Positions 16,601-24,985 of a stretch of 64,000 nt of DNA are shown here, in pieces. The translations under genes and the position numbers were made by a program. The notes under the pieces are model-generated. The model did no database searches. It was given only the letters and a program-made list of their open reading frames with translations, and was not told where the DNA came from. Source of the stretch: Arthrobacter sp. GMC3 (GTDB taxonomy: Bacteria > Actinomycetota > Actinomycetes > Actinomycetales > Micrococcaceae). Each line of letters starts with the position of its first letter. Within the stretch, counting starts at the first letter, position 1. The stretch spans positions 124,001 to 188,000 of the forward strand of contig NZ_PJIO01000009.1 in the NCBI RefSeq assembly GCF_002929305.1. Direction: 5' to 3'.

Positions 16601-17362
16601 TTACGGTGTGACCAGGGTGCCCAGTTCTTCACCAAGGATGGCGCGGGCCACGTTGCCTTCACCTTCCATGCCAAAGACCAGCATGGTGACGTTGTTGTCC
16701 CTGCATAGGCTGAACGCGGTCTGGTCCATGACACGGATGTCGCGGGCCATGGCCTCGTCGTAGCTGAGGTGGTCCAGCTTGACGGCTGTCGGGTCTTTCT
16801 TGGGGTCCGCGGTGTAGACACCGTCAACGCCGTTCTTGGCCATCAGCACGACGTCGGCATGGACTTCCAGCGCGCGCTGGGCAGCGACGGTGTCGGTGGA
16901 GAAGTAGGGCAGGCCGGCGCCGGCGCCAAAGATGACCACGCGGCTCTTTTCGAGGTGTCGGATGGCGCGCCGGGGAATGTAGGCCTCGGCAACCTGTCCC
17001 ATGGTGATGGCGCTCTGCACACGGGTGTCGACGCCGGCCTGTTCCAGGAAGTCCTGGAGGGCCAGGCAGTTCATGACTGTGCCCAGCATGCCCATGTAGT
17101 CGGCGCGGGAGCGGTCCATGCCGGAGGCGGAGAGTTCTGCGCCGCGGAAGAAGTTGCCGCCGCCGACCACGATTGCCACCTCCACCTTGTCCACGGTGCT
17201 GGCGATCTGCTGGGCGATGCCCCGGATCGTGTCGGGGTCGACGCCGAGCTTGCCGGCACCGAAAACCTCGCCGGAGAGCTTGAGTAGGACGCGGCGGCGT
17301 TTGGTGGGTGCGCCGGTTGTTTCGGCGTTTTCCTGGGCAATCTCTGAGGTGTTCGTTGTCAT
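16601..17362 (-). CDS. pyrH: Uridylate kinase
   Basis: 253-aa UMP kinase (amino acid kinase fold) making UDP from UMP. Visible blocks are [11 protein letters not shown] at the N-terminus, [26 protein letters not shown] and [17 protein letters not shown] 17362 has GGAAGGCGAC immediately upstream and is preferred to the ATG four codons earlier. About 25 hydrophilic residues precede the core, as in other actinobacteria. It lies 214 bases after tsf, separated by a strong terminator, so it probably has its own promoter. Confidence 0.95.
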   Translation of the reverse strand: MTTNTSEIAQENAETTGAPTKRRRVLLKLSGEVFGAGKLGVDPDTIRGIAQQIASTVDKVEVAIVVGGGNFFRGAELSASGMDRSRADYMGMLGTVMNCLALQDFLEQAGVDTRVQSAITMGQVAEAYIPRRAIRHLEKSRVVIFGAGAGLPYFSTDTVAAQRALEVHADVVLMAKNGVDGVYTADPKKDPTAVKLDHLSYDEAMARDIRVMDQTAFSLCRDNNVTMLVFGMEGEGNVARAILGEELGTLVTP

Positions 17363-17515
17363 GTCGCCTTCCATGGGGTCCGGCCACTTGCGTTGGCCAG
17401 TAATTCCCTCGATGCAGTTGTCTCGGTGCAGTGGTCACTGCTGTGCAGCGTTCGTGCCGGCCACGTGGACCGGTGATGAGAAGGTGCGTCTAAGATCATA
17501 TCCGACCTTGGGCAC

Positions 17516-17548
17516 AAAAAAGGGGCAGTCACTGTAAGTGGCTGCCCC
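17516..17548 (-). terminator. Rho-independent terminator after tsf
   Basis: On the minus strand an 11-bp stem (GGGGCAGCCAC pairing with GTGACTGCCCC, one wobble) with a 5-base loop is followed by TTTTTTG. This is a textbook intrinsic terminator 28 bases after the tsf stop. Confidence 0.9.
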
Positions 17549-17576
17549 TTCTTCATCACATTAGTGAGGTGTTGCT

Positions 17577-18404
17577 TTATGCTCCAACGCGGAAGCGTGC
17601 AAAGGCAACAGCCTTTACGCCGGCTTCGTCCAGGACGGAGCCAACGCTCTTCTTGGAGTCCTTGGCGAATGCCTGGTCAACCAGAACCATTTCCTTGAAG
17701 AAGCCGGTCAAACGGCCTTCAACGATCTTGGACATGGCTGCTTCGGGCTTGCCTTCGGCTGCTGCAGTTTCTGCGGCAATGCGGCGTTCGTTCTCAACGG
17801 TCTCGGCAGCGATTTCGTCGCGGCTCAGAACAGTCGGGGACATGGCGGCAATGTGCACGGCTACATCGTGTGCAACTTCCTGGTTGTCACCGTCAATTGC
17901 GAACAAAACGCCAACCTGGGCCGGGAGGTCCTTGGAGGTCTTGTGCAGGTAAGCGTCAACCGTGGCACCCTCAATGCGAGCGATGCGGCGGATTGCAACC
18001 TTTTCGCCCAAGAGCGCGCCGGCCTCGATGACCAGCTCGGAGAGCGGCTTGCCGTCGACGTCAACAGCCAGCAGGGTTTCGACGTCGGCAGCACCGGAGG
18101 ACAGTGCGGTCGCGAGAACCTTGTTGGAGAAGTCGATGAACGGGGCAGCCTTGGCTACGAAGTCGGTCTCGCAGTTGATTTCAACCATGACACCAACGCC
18201 ACCGTCAACAGCTGCGGCAACCAGGCCTTCAGCGGTGGAGCGGCCTTCGCGCTTGGTGGCGCCCTTCAGGCCCTTGATGCGGATGAGCTCCATGGCTTTG
18301 TCGGCGTCGCCGTTGGCCTCGTCGAGAGCCTTCTTGACGTCCATCATGCCAGCGCCTGTGCGCTCGCGCAGAGCCTTAATATCAGCAGCGGTGTAGTTCG
18401 CCAT
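17577..18404 (-). CDS. tsf: Elongation factor Ts
   Basis: 275-aa nucleotide exchange factor for EF-Tu. The N-terminal UBA-like domain reads YTAADIKALRERTGAGMMDV, followed by the EF-Ts core with INCETDFVAKAAPF. ATG 18404 follows GGGG at suitable spacing. Second gene of the rpsB-tsf operon, separated from rpsB by 155 bases holding a hairpin. Confidence 0.97.
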   Translation of the reverse strand: MANYTAADIKALRERTGAGMMDVKKALDEANGDADKAMELIRIKGLKGATKREGRSTAEGLVAAAVDGGVGVMVEINCETDFVAKAAPFIDFSNKVLATALSSGAADVETLLAVDVDGKPLSELVIEAGALLGEKVAIRRIARIEGATVDAYLHKTSKDLPAQVGVLFAIDGDNQEVAHDVAVHIAAMSPTVLSRDEIAAETVENERRIAAETAAAEGKPEAAMSKIVEGRLTGFFKEMVLVDQAFAKDSKKSVGSVLDEAGVKAVAFARFRVGA

Positions 18405-18455
18405 ATGAACCCCTCAGTGTAGATTTTTCAGTATTTAAAACTATTACGGGAAAAT

Positions 18456-18498
18456 CTGGCAGGACCGCTTTGCCTTGTGAGCGGTGCGATCCTGCCAG
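18456..18498 (-). terminator. Hairpin (attenuator/terminator) between rpsB and tsf
   Basis: CTGGCAGGA + CCGCT pair with AGCGG + TCCTGCCAG, with a small bulge and a 10-base loop. On the minus strand the stem is followed by ATTTTCCC, a short T tract. Partial termination between rpsB and tsf is plausible and would lower tsf relative to rpsB. Confidence 0.6.
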
Positions 18499-18559
18499 CT
18501 TGTATCCTCAAATATCAGCCGGTGAATTGATCCGTAGGCTGTAAAAGAATGGGTGAGAA

Positions 18560-19426
18560 TTACTTCTCGGTTGCAGCTTCTGCAGCAGCTTCGGCCGGAG
18601 CCTCAACAACGGCTTCAACAACAACCTCGGCCGGAGCTTCAACAACAGCTTCAGCGGCGGCGGGAGCTTCGAGGAGCTCGCGCTCCCACGCAGCCAAGGG
18701 CTCGGCCGGAGCTTCGTCGTTGCCGGTTGCCTTGTTGTTGCGAGCGATCAAGCCTTCAGCAATGGCGTCAGCGATTACGCGGGTCAACAGTGCAACGGAG
18801 CGGATGGCGTCGTCGTTACCCGGGATCGGGAAGTCAACGTCATCGGGGTTGCAGTTGGTGTCCAAGATGGCAACAACGGGGATCTTGAGCTTGTGAGCCT
18901 CGTCGATGGCGAGGTGTTCCTTCGGGGTGTCAACGATCCAGAGCACGGACGGTGCCTTGGTCAGGTTGCGGATACCACCGAGGTTGGTCTGCAGCTTGGT
19001 CAGTTCACGCTTGAGGAGCAGGAGCTCCTTCTTGGTGTGACCGGAGGAAGCAACGTCCTCGAAGTTGATCTCTTCGAGTTCCTTCATGCGGGAGATACGC
19101 TTGGAAACCGTCTGGAAGTTGGTGAGCATACCGCCCAACCAGCGCTGGTTCACGTAGGGCATGCCAACGCGAGTAGCCTGCTCGGCAATTGCTTCCTGAG
19201 CCTGCTTCTTGGTACCGACGAAGAGTACGGTGCCGCCGTGTGCAACGGTGGCCTTTACGAACTCGTAGGCGCGGTCAATGAAAGACAGTGACTGCTGCAG
19301 GTCGATGATGTAGATGCCGTTGCGCTCCGTGAGGATGAATCGCTTCATCTTCGGGTTCCAACGACGGGTCTGGTGTCCAAAGTGGACGCCGCTGTCAAGC
19401 AGCTGGCGCATAGTTACGACGGGCAT
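18560..19426 (-). CDS. rpsB: 30S ribosomal protein S2
   Basis: 288 aa. The conserved N-terminus [20 protein letters not shown] and blocks [49 protein letters not shown] and [20 protein letters not shown] are present. The last 35 residues are a low-complexity Ala/Glu/Val tail, as in other high-GC actinobacteria. AAGGAG stands seven bases before the ATG. Its 340-base upstream region contains a strong stem-loop. Confidence 0.97.
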   Translation of the reverse strand: MPVVTMRQLLDSGVHFGHQTRRWNPKMKRFILTERNGIYIIDLQQSLSFIDRAYEFVKATVAHGGTVLFVGTKKQAQEAIAEQATRVGMPYVNQRWLGGMLTNFQTVSKRISRMKELEEINFEDVASSGHTKKELLLLKRELTKLQTNLGGIRNLTKAPSVLWIVDTPKEHLAIDEAHKLKIPVVAILDTNCNPDDVDFPIPGNDDAIRSVALLTRVIADAIAEGLIARNNKATGNDEAPAEPLAAWERELLEAPAAAEAVVEAPAEVVVEAVVEAPAEAAAEAATEK

Positions 19427-19769
19427 GCCGGCGCTCCTTCATGTAGTTTACGGTTCTTTAGCTTGAAACCTACGGCGAATAATCGCCAAGGTCCTGCTCC
19501 TGGCACCCATTGTGTTTCCCATAAACCGCTGTGAAGCGGACCGTATGGGCACAATCCATTGGCAGTTTCCGGATTGCTCCGGCTACTCGTCAGGGTGGGG
19601 TGCGCGTAGTCAGCATGCAAATAGCACACTGCTCTGTCCATGTTACTACAGTGGCCAGAGGGCGGCTAACCATAATTGGCCCCTCCACAGCGGCCCTACT
19701 CCCCCGGGCTGCGCACAATTTGCTGGGCATGGCCCTCCCGCCGCGGTCACCTCGGCGCATGCTGGGTTC
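19427..19769. other. Divergent intergenic region: rpsB leader and promoters
   Basis: No protein gene is convincing in these 343 bases. They hold the 5' leader of rpsB (minus strand), including the stem-loop at 19509-19555, and the upstream region of the M23 peptidase gene (plus strand). The plus-strand open frame starting at 19512 is an artefact of this region; its residues do not look like a secreted protein until 19770. Confidence 0.6.
19509..19555 (-). promoter_or_regulatory. Strong stem-loop in the rpsB 5' leader
   Basis: Three stacked stems on the minus strand: ATTGTG/CACAAT, CCCATA/TATGGG and CCGCT/AGCGG around a TCAC tetraloop, separated only by a 3-base bulge and a 4x2 internal loop. 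The element ends about 80 bases before the rpsB start. A structured rpsB leader could bind S2 or control antitermination; autoregulation of rpsB through its leader is known in enterobacteria, but this structure is not one I recognise. Confidence 0.6.
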
Positions 19770-20396
19770 ATGAGCACAGTTCAGCGGCAAAGCAGGTGGC
19801 GTTTCCTGGCGGGAATCGCCTTGGCCGTGTGCGTGCTGCCGATGCCCGGCCCCACTGACAGCATGGCAGCGGGGTCACTTTCCAGCGTGGTTTCGGATAC
19901 TGCTTCCGATACGTCTTCCGGCACGACGGCGGTACGTCCCCTCCCAGCCTCACTAGCCTGGGCGTGGCCGGTGGCCGGACCGTCCCCGGGAGGGCCACCC
20001 CGTGTGGTGCGTGCTTTCGACCCGCCAGCGAAGCCCTGGCTCAGCGGTCACCGGGGCGTGGACCTGCTAGCTCCCTTTGGTGCAACTATTCGGGCGCCAG
20101 CGGCTGGCGTCATCACTTTTGCCGGCACAGTGGTTGACAGACCCGTTCTAACAATTGCCACACCCGATGGTCTGCGGCTTAGTTTCGAGCCCGTAACCTC
20201 AACGTTGGCGGCGGGCGCCACCGTCACCAAGGGCCAGGAACTGGGATCGCTGGCGACCCCAACGCATTGCGACGCCGGTCCTCCGGGCCAGGAAAGCTGC
20301 CTACATTGGGGTGTGCGGCGCGGAGAGGATTACCTCAACCCCTTGCAGTTCGTCCTTGACCTGCGCCCGTCAGTGTTGCTGCCCCTCAGCGGCTGA
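19770..20396 (+). CDS. Secreted M23-type peptidase (LytM domain)
   Basis: 208 aa. An N-terminal signal/anchor helix (residues 10-28) is followed by a linker and a LytM domain from about residue 85. Zinc-site residues are H94 and D98 (HRGVD) and the terminal HWG at H179; family members cleave peptidoglycan cross-bridges. The ATG at 19770 gives a proper signal sequence. The domain is short, so enzymatic activity is likely but not certain. An M23-like gene divergent from rpsB is also seen in mycobacteria. Confidence 0.82.
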   Translation: MSTVQRQSRWRFLAGIALAVCVLPMPGPTDSMAAGSLSSVVSDTASDTSSGTTAVRPLPASLAWAWPVAGPSPGGPPRVVRAFDPPAKPWLSGHRGVDLLAPFGATIRAPAAGVITFAGTVVDRPVLTIATPDGLRLSFEPVTSTLAAGATVTKGQELGSLATPTHCDAGPPGQESCLHWGVRRGEDYLNPLQFVLDLRPSVLLPLSG

Positions 20397-20401
20397 GGTT
20401 G

Positions 20402-21592
20402 CTAGACGATCGCGGAGATGCCCGTGATGGCCCGGCCTGCGACGAGGGTATTGATCTCGTAGGTGCCTTCGTAGGAGTAGATGGCCTCGGCGTCGGCAAA
20501 GATCTTGGCCATCTCGTAGTCGGTGACAATGCCGTTGCCGCCAAAGATGCTTCTGCCCATAGCGACCGTTTCACGCATGCGGGCGGTGGTGAAGGCCTTG
20601 GCCAGGGCGGATTGTTCGTCCTTGGCAATGCCCTGGTCCTCTAGTTGGGCAAGACGGACCATCATGCCCATGGAGGCCACGGTGTTGCCGAGCATTTTGA
20701 CGAGTTGGTCCTGGACCAGCTGGAAGGAGGCGATGGGCCGGCCGAATTGCTGGCGTTCCACAGCGTAGCGGCGGGCAACGTCAAAAGCGGCCATCTGCTG
20801 GCCCACGGCTTGCCAGGCTACGGCGAGCCGGGTGACCTTGAGGACCTTGTTGGTGTCGCGGAAACTGTTGCCGCCAGCGAGCTTGAACTCGTGGGGAACC
20901 ACCACGTTCTCCAGCAGGATGTCGGCGTTCTGCACGGTGCGCAGGGAGATCTTGTTTTCAATCTTGGTGGCGCTGTATCCGGGCAGGGTGGTGTCGACAA
21001 GGAAGGCCTTGACCTGGTTATCGGCCACGTCTCGGGCGTAGATGACAACCCAGTCGGAGAATGTAGCGTTGCCGATCCAGCGCTTGGCGCCGTTGAGGAT
21101 CCAGTTGTCGCCGTCGCGTACTGCTGTGGTGCGGGTGCCACCGGCAACATCGGAGCCGCCCAAGGGTTCGGTGAGCCCGAAGGCACCAATCTTCTTTAGG
21201 GAGTAGATGTCCGGCAGCCATGCCGCCTTCTGCTCCTCGGAGGCCAGGGCCTCAATGGAGCCGGTGAATAGACCATCGTGGACTCCCATAAACGTGGCAA
21301 TCGAGGCATCGGCGCGCGTGAACTCCGCATGGCAGATACCTGCAAAAACATTGGAGTAGCCCTGGCGGTGGACGGGGCTGGCAATGTCCAGCTCGGCAAG
21401 CTTGGGGATCAAATCCATGGGGAACTCGCCACGGTTCCAGCAGTCCACGGCGATGGGCTTGACTTCCTTGGCCAGGAAATCGCGGATCACCTGCAGGCGT
21501 TCACGCTCGGCGTCGCTGAGCAGTTGCTCAAAGCCATAAAAGTCGCCGTCGGCGTAGGGCAGGTTGTTTAGGTCAATGTCAGCCTTGGACAT
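20402..21592 (-). CDS. Acyl-CoA dehydrogenase (glutaryl-CoA dehydrogenase-like)
   Basis: 396 aa FAD enzyme. Family blocks are FGLTEPLGGSDVAGG, GAKRWIGNATFSDW, QQFGRPIASFQLVQD and the C-terminal IYSYEGTYEINTLVAGRAITG, whose glutamate is the catalytic base in this branch. Similarity is to the glutaryl-CoA dehydrogenase/FadE7 group, though the substrate cannot be fixed from sequence. I prefer the second ATG (21592), six bases after AAGGA, over the first. A 22-bp palindrome lies 60 bases upstream; no regulator gene is adjacent. Confidence 0.9.
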   Translation of the reverse strand: MSKADIDLNNLPYADGDFYGFEQLLSDAERERLQVIRDFLAKEVKPIAVDCWNRGEFPMDLIPKLAELDIASPVHRQGYSNVFAGICHAEFTRADASIATFMGVHDGLFTGSIEALASEEQKAAWLPDIYSLKKIGAFGLTEPLGGSDVAGGTRTTAVRDGDNWILNGAKRWIGNATFSDWVVIYARDVADNQVKAFLVDTTLPGYSATKIENKISLRTVQNADILLENVVVPHEFKLAGGNSFRDTNKVLKVTRLAVAWQAVGQQMAAFDVARRYAVERQQFGRPIASFQLVQDQLVKMLGNTVASMGMMVRLAQLEDQGIAKDEQSALAKAFTTARMRETVAMGRSIFGGNGIVTDYEMAKIFADAEAIYSYEGTYEINTLVAGRAITGISAIV

Positions 21593-21651
21593 GGTCATTC
21601 CTTTTTGCTTGATCTCATCGTTGAAAGTCAGCCGTTCGGCATCTCAACGAA

Positions 21652-21673
21652 TATGTTACTCACGAGTAACATA
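21652..21673. promoter_or_regulatory. 22-bp palindromic operator upstream of the acyl-CoA dehydrogenase
   Basis: Perfect inverted repeat with 10-base arms TATGTTACTC and a 2-base centre. Length and symmetry are those of TetR-family operators of fatty-acid/acyl-CoA genes in actinobacteria. The cognate regulator is not next to it. Confidence 0.7.
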
Positions 21674-21761
21674 CCGCACCGGAGGTGACGTATGCAACAT
21701 TTACGACTGGCGGCATTCACAGGGGGATGCTTCACTCGGCCAGAACCGGAGACCGCAACCC

Positions 21762-21767
21762 TAGAAT
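21762..21767 (+). promoter_or_regulatory. Candidate -10 box of a leaderless K+ channel transcript
   Basis: TAGAAT is 6 bases before the ATG at 21774, with no ribosome site in between. Confidence 0.35.
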
Positions 21768-21773
21768 TGCGCC

Positions 21774-22511
21774 ATGACTCTAGAACGCTGGCAAAAGCTC
21801 TCCGAGTGGCCACTAATCATCATTTCGATCCTTTTTCTAGGGGCCTTCTCGCTACAAGTTTTGTCAACATCGGCGGCAGTGGCCACGACAGCGAGCAATT
21901 TCATCACTATCACTTGGGGCATTTTTGTCCTGGACTACGCATACTCCCTATTCCTGGCCCCCAATAGGAAAAAGTGGTTTGTTCGTCACTTGCACGAGTT
22001 GGCAATCGTAGTTCTGCCCATGCTGCGCCCGCTGCGATTGCTTCGCCTTGTGACACTTGTCAGCGTGCTACACCGCGTGGCCGGGAACGCCCTGCGAGGA
22101 CGCGTTGTCACGTACGTCATCGGGGCGTCGTCGCTGCTCGTCTACATTGGGGCATTGGCCATGTACGACGCCGAGAGGAACGCACCGGGCGCGTCGATCA
22201 CGACTTTCGCGGATGCCCTTTGGTGGTCAGTGGTAACCATTACCACTGTCGGCTACGGCGACTTCGCTCCCGTTACCGGCCTTGGCCGTGGCATCGCGGT
22301 GGGCCTGATGATTGGCGGAATAGCCTTGTTGGGCATTGTTACCGCAACGTTGGCCAGCTGGCTGGTCGAGAAGGTGTCGGCCACAGAATCGAGAGCTGAA
22401 GGTGCCACTGCGGAGCATGTGGAGCAGCTTCTGGCCGAAATCAGGGAACTTCGCCGCACGGTGGAGGCGGCGCAACTGGGGCGCACCACGGTGGAGGATA
22501 CGTCGAGGTAG
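21774..22511 (+). CDS. Voltage-gated-like potassium channel
   Basis: 245 aa with six membrane helices. Helix S4 contains spaced arginines (RPLRLLRLVTLVSVLHR), the pore loop carries the selectivity filter TTVGYGDF near residue 158, and a last helix leads into a C-terminal coiled coil (AEHVEQLLAEIRELRRTVEAAQ) that probably tetramerises. It therefore resembles bacterial Kv-type channels and acts in the cytoplasmic membrane. It converges on a tRNA gene with a shared terminator. Confidence 0.9.
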   Translation: MTLERWQKLSEWPLIIISILFLGAFSLQVLSTSAAVATTASNFITITWGIFVLDYAYSLFLAPNRKKWFVRHLHELAIVVLPMLRPLRLLRLVTLVSVLHRVAGNALRGRVVTYVIGASSLLVYIGALAMYDAERNAPGASITTFADALWWSVVTITTVGYGDFAPVTGLGRGIAVGLMIGGIALLGIVTATLASWLVEKVSATESRAEGATAEHVEQLLAEIRELRRTVEAAQLGRTTVEDTSR

Positions 22512-22540
22512 CAGTCTCCGAAAAGGCAAGATGGGACACA

Positions 22541-22589
22541 AAAAGCCGCAGGCCAGATTCCCTCGAAAGGGTCTCTGAGCTGCGGCTTT
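22541..22589. terminator. Bidirectional terminator between K+ channel and tRNA(CAU)
   Basis: AAAGCCGCAG pairs with CTGCGGCTTT; inside it a second hairpin forms from CAGA/TCTG and CCCT-CGAA-AGGG. A-rich and T-rich flanks on both sides let it serve both converging units. Confidence 0.75.
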
Positions 22590-22594
22590 ACACG

Positions 22595-22668
22595 TAGGGC
22601 CACTCGGACTTGAACCGAGGACCTTAGGATTATGAGTCCCGCGCTCTAACCAGCTGAGCTATGGCCCC
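22595..22668 (-). tRNA. tRNA with CAU anticodon (Met elongator or lysidine-modified Ile2)
   Basis: 74-base cloverleaf: acceptor GGGGCCA/TGGCCCT with a G-U first pair, D stem GCTC/GAGC, anticodon loop CTCATAA, T arm CTCGG-TTCAAGT-CCGAG, discriminator A; CCA is not encoded. The base of the anticodon stem is weak (C27 opposite A43, G28 opposite U42). The anticodon alone does not separate elongator Met from Ile2. It is not the initiator, which has three G-C pairs in the anticodon stem. Confidence 0.88.
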
Positions 22669-22740
22669 GTGCGGAGTACTTCTGCACGGATGGAAACCAC
22701 CTGCGCGAAAAGCACTCCTGCAATCGTAATGGATTCGCCC

Positions 22741-23946
22741 CTAAACTGCGTGATCCTCGTAGGTGCCGCCACGATAAATGTCTTCGAAAGTGTCCAGGGT
22801 CTTCTTCAGCCCATGGCGAGACACCATTTCATGGCCAGCCGCACCCATCGCGGCACGCTCCTCAGGGGACAGACGCATGATGGTGGTGATCTTGCTGGCC
22901 AGGTCGTCGCTGTTGTTCGGCTCAAACAAGTAGCCGTTGACGCCGTCCTCCACCAGATGGGGCAGCGCCATGGCGTTCGCCAGGATCACCGGAGTAGAGG
23001 CACTCATGGCCTCCAAGGTGACCAGGGACTGCAACTCGGCTGTGCCGGGCATGACGAACAGGTCAGCCTTCAGGTAGACGTTGCGCAACTCCTCGTCGCT
23101 GATCAACCCGGTAAAGGTTACCCGTGAGGACAGCCCCAGCTTCTCAGCCTGGGCTTTCAGGGCAGCCTTGACCTCGCCACCGCCCACCACAATCAGGTTC
23201 AGATTCAAATCCGCGGGCGCCTTGGCGATGGCGTCAATGAGCACGTCAATGTGCTTTTCCTCAGCCAACCGGCCTACAAAGGCAACCGTCGGATAGGGGT
23301 TCCGTTCAATGACCTCACCTTCGGCCAGTTCATAGTTACCCACCTCAATACCGTTGGACAACGGCAGCACCTTGCGCAGGAACGCATGCTGGTGCATGGC
23401 CTTGGCCGCCAACGGCGTAGGTGTGGTGACCACGTCGGCCTTGCTCATGACCTTGCCCATGTCACGCCATGACACCCTGCCCACAATGTTCTTGAACCAC
23501 TGCGGGAACGGCAGGAACGGGTTCAGGTTCTCCGGCATGAAATGGTTGGTGGCCACGATGCGAATGCCGCGCTTCTGGGCCTCGGAAACTACCCGTCCAC
23601 CAATCATGTAGTGGCTCTGCACGTGCACAACGTCGGGCTTGATCACATCAAAAAGGGCAATGATGTCGTTTTTGATCTCCCACCCCAGGCTGATCCGGAA
23701 GTACTCGTTGGTGGGAACCGAGCGCGAACGCAGGCGGTGCACCGTTGCCTCATCACGCTTTTCGGTGAACATGGGGCCGCTGTCCGCGCGGCACGCCATC
23801 ACGTGGACGTCATGGCCGCGCGCGGTCATGCCCGTGGCCAACCTGTACGAGAACTGCGCCGCACCATTGACGTGCGGCGGGTAGGTGTCGGCGGCGATCA
23901 AGATCGTCAACGGCTTCTGCGGGCTCTCGCCGGGTGTGGATGTCAC
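22741..23946 (-). CDS. GT4-family glycosyltransferase
   Basis: 401-aa GT-B enzyme. N-domain: TILIAADTYPPHVNGAAQFS with the glycine-rich acceptor loop; C-domain: TVAFVGRLAEEKHIDVLIDA and the nucleotide-sugar motif LFVMPGTAELQSLVTLEAM with the conserved glutamates. Such enzymes transfer mannose or glucose from GDP/UDP donors in lipid-glycan or cell-wall synthesis; the donor is not readable here. A GTG with CAGGAG upstream is the best start; the ORF extends 16 codons further without a ribosome site. Confidence 0.88.
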   Translation of the reverse strand: MTSTPGESPQKPLTILIAADTYPPHVNGAAQFSYRLATGMTARGHDVHVMACRADSGPMFTEKRDEATVHRLRSRSVPTNEYFRISLGWEIKNDIIALFDVIKPDVVHVQSHYMIGGRVVSEAQKRGIRIVATNHFMPENLNPFLPFPQWFKNIVGRVSWRDMGKVMSKADVVTTPTPLAAKAMHQHAFLRKVLPLSNGIEVGNYELAEGEVIERNPYPTVAFVGRLAEEKHIDVLIDAIAKAPADLNLNLIVVGGGEVKAALKAQAEKLGLSSRVTFTGLISDEELRNVYLKADLFVMPGTAELQSLVTLEAMSASTPVILANAMALPHLVEDGVNGYLFEPNNSDDLASKITTIMRLSPEERAAMGAAGHEMVSRHGLKKTLDTFEDIYRGGTYEDHAV

Positions 23947-24085
23947 GGGATAAAACTCCTGGTGGATTGTGTGGCGCCCGGATCTGGCCGGCACCCAACG
24001 GAAGGCAACCGCAAAGGGTCACGACGCCGTCGTACTTCTGGTCAATGAGGCCCCGCTGTTGCAAGACCACTGCTGTACTACTTGA

Positions 24086-24985
24086 CTACTTGCGCTGCTC
24101 CCGTTTCGCATCCTGGCGCCGCTTAACAACGTCGGGATGGTGCCGCGACAGCGCAACAACCCCCACGATAGCAAGCAAAGCGGCCCCAGCCATGGATATC
24201 GCGATCACCGGCGGCACATCGGGACGAAGCTCACCCAGGATCACAATGCCAATGGCGATACCAACCATCGGATCAATGACGGTCAGCCCGGCAATAACAA
24301 GATCCGGGGGCCCACTGGCGTACGCGCTTTGCACAAACCAGCTGCCCAGTCCCCCTGCTGCGGCAATGGCGATAATCGAGTACCACTGCACGTTCAGCAA
24401 AAACAGCCCGTTAGGGTCAAAGAGTTGTTTGGAAATGATGCGCGTCAAAACAGCAACAAATCCGAACAGGACACCGGCGCCGAGAATGTAGAAAAATGCT
24501 TTGAGCCTGTGCTTGAAAAGCACCAGTGACCCACCAAAAATGCCCAGGACGACGGCGAGCAGCAGCACCACCGTCAGCTCTTCCTGAACCGTGACGTGCG
24601 TGTTCTCGCGGACCACGTTGACGGCCAGCAAGACGAACAGCGCGCTTCCGGTGACACAGGCGCTGATGGCAACCACTGTGGCACGGTTGAGCCTGATGCC
24701 TTGGTCGCGGGAGTTCACAATGGTGGTGATCACCAGGGCGATGGCCCCGATGGGTTGGATGACCGTCAGGGTGCCCAGCGTCAGGGCAATTACGTTCAAG
24801 GCCATGCCCATGCCCAGCAGTACCAGGCCAAAAACCCATCGCGGATTCCCGAAGAGCCGCAGCAAACCGGACCCGCCCAGGGCCAAGCCACCAGTGTTGT
24901 TCTGGACGGCGCTGCCTTGGCGTTGCGCGCCAAAGGCAAGGAAGAACGCCCCAGCCACGGCACAGGCCACGGCAATACCCATCAT
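24086..24985 (-). CDS. Multi-helix transporter of the EamA/NIPA-like superfamily
   Basis: 299 aa with nine to ten hydrophobic helices. Helix one (GIAVACAVAGAFFLAFGAQRQG) and the later TLTVIQPIGAIALVITT and GLTVIDPMVGIAIGIVILGE blocks follow the DMT/NIPA pattern. Actinobacterial relatives are annotated as DMT or magnesium-transporter NIPA proteins; substrate unknown. The C-terminus is basic (KRRQDAKREQRK). Its ATG overlaps the stop of the CDP-alcohol transferase gene (ATGA), so the two are one operon. Confidence 0.75.
   Translation of the reverse strand: MMGIAVACAVAGAFFLAFGAQRQGSAVQNNTGGLALGGSGLLRLFGNPRWVFGLVLLGMGMALNVIALTLGTLTVIQPIGAIALVITTIVNSRDQGIRLNRATVVAISACVTGSALFVLLAVNVVRENTHVTVQEELTVVLLLAVVLGIFGGSLVLFKHRLKAFFYILGAGVLFGFVAVLTRIISKQLFDPNGLFLLNVQWYSIIAIAAAGGLGSWFVQSAYASGPPDLVIAGLTVIDPMVGIAIGIVILGELRPDVPPVIAISMAGAALLAIVGVVALSRHHPDVVKRRQDAKREQRK

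Noticed and set aside
18560..18700. Repeat array in the rpsB 3' end
   Set aside because: The repeated GCTTCAACAACAGC-like bases encode the Ala/Val/Glu tail of S2 and are explained by coding repetition.
19512..19769. N-terminal extension of the M23 peptidase gene from 19512
   Set aside because: The extension would read through the rpsB leader and promoter region, and would place the signal sequence some 95 residues into the protein.
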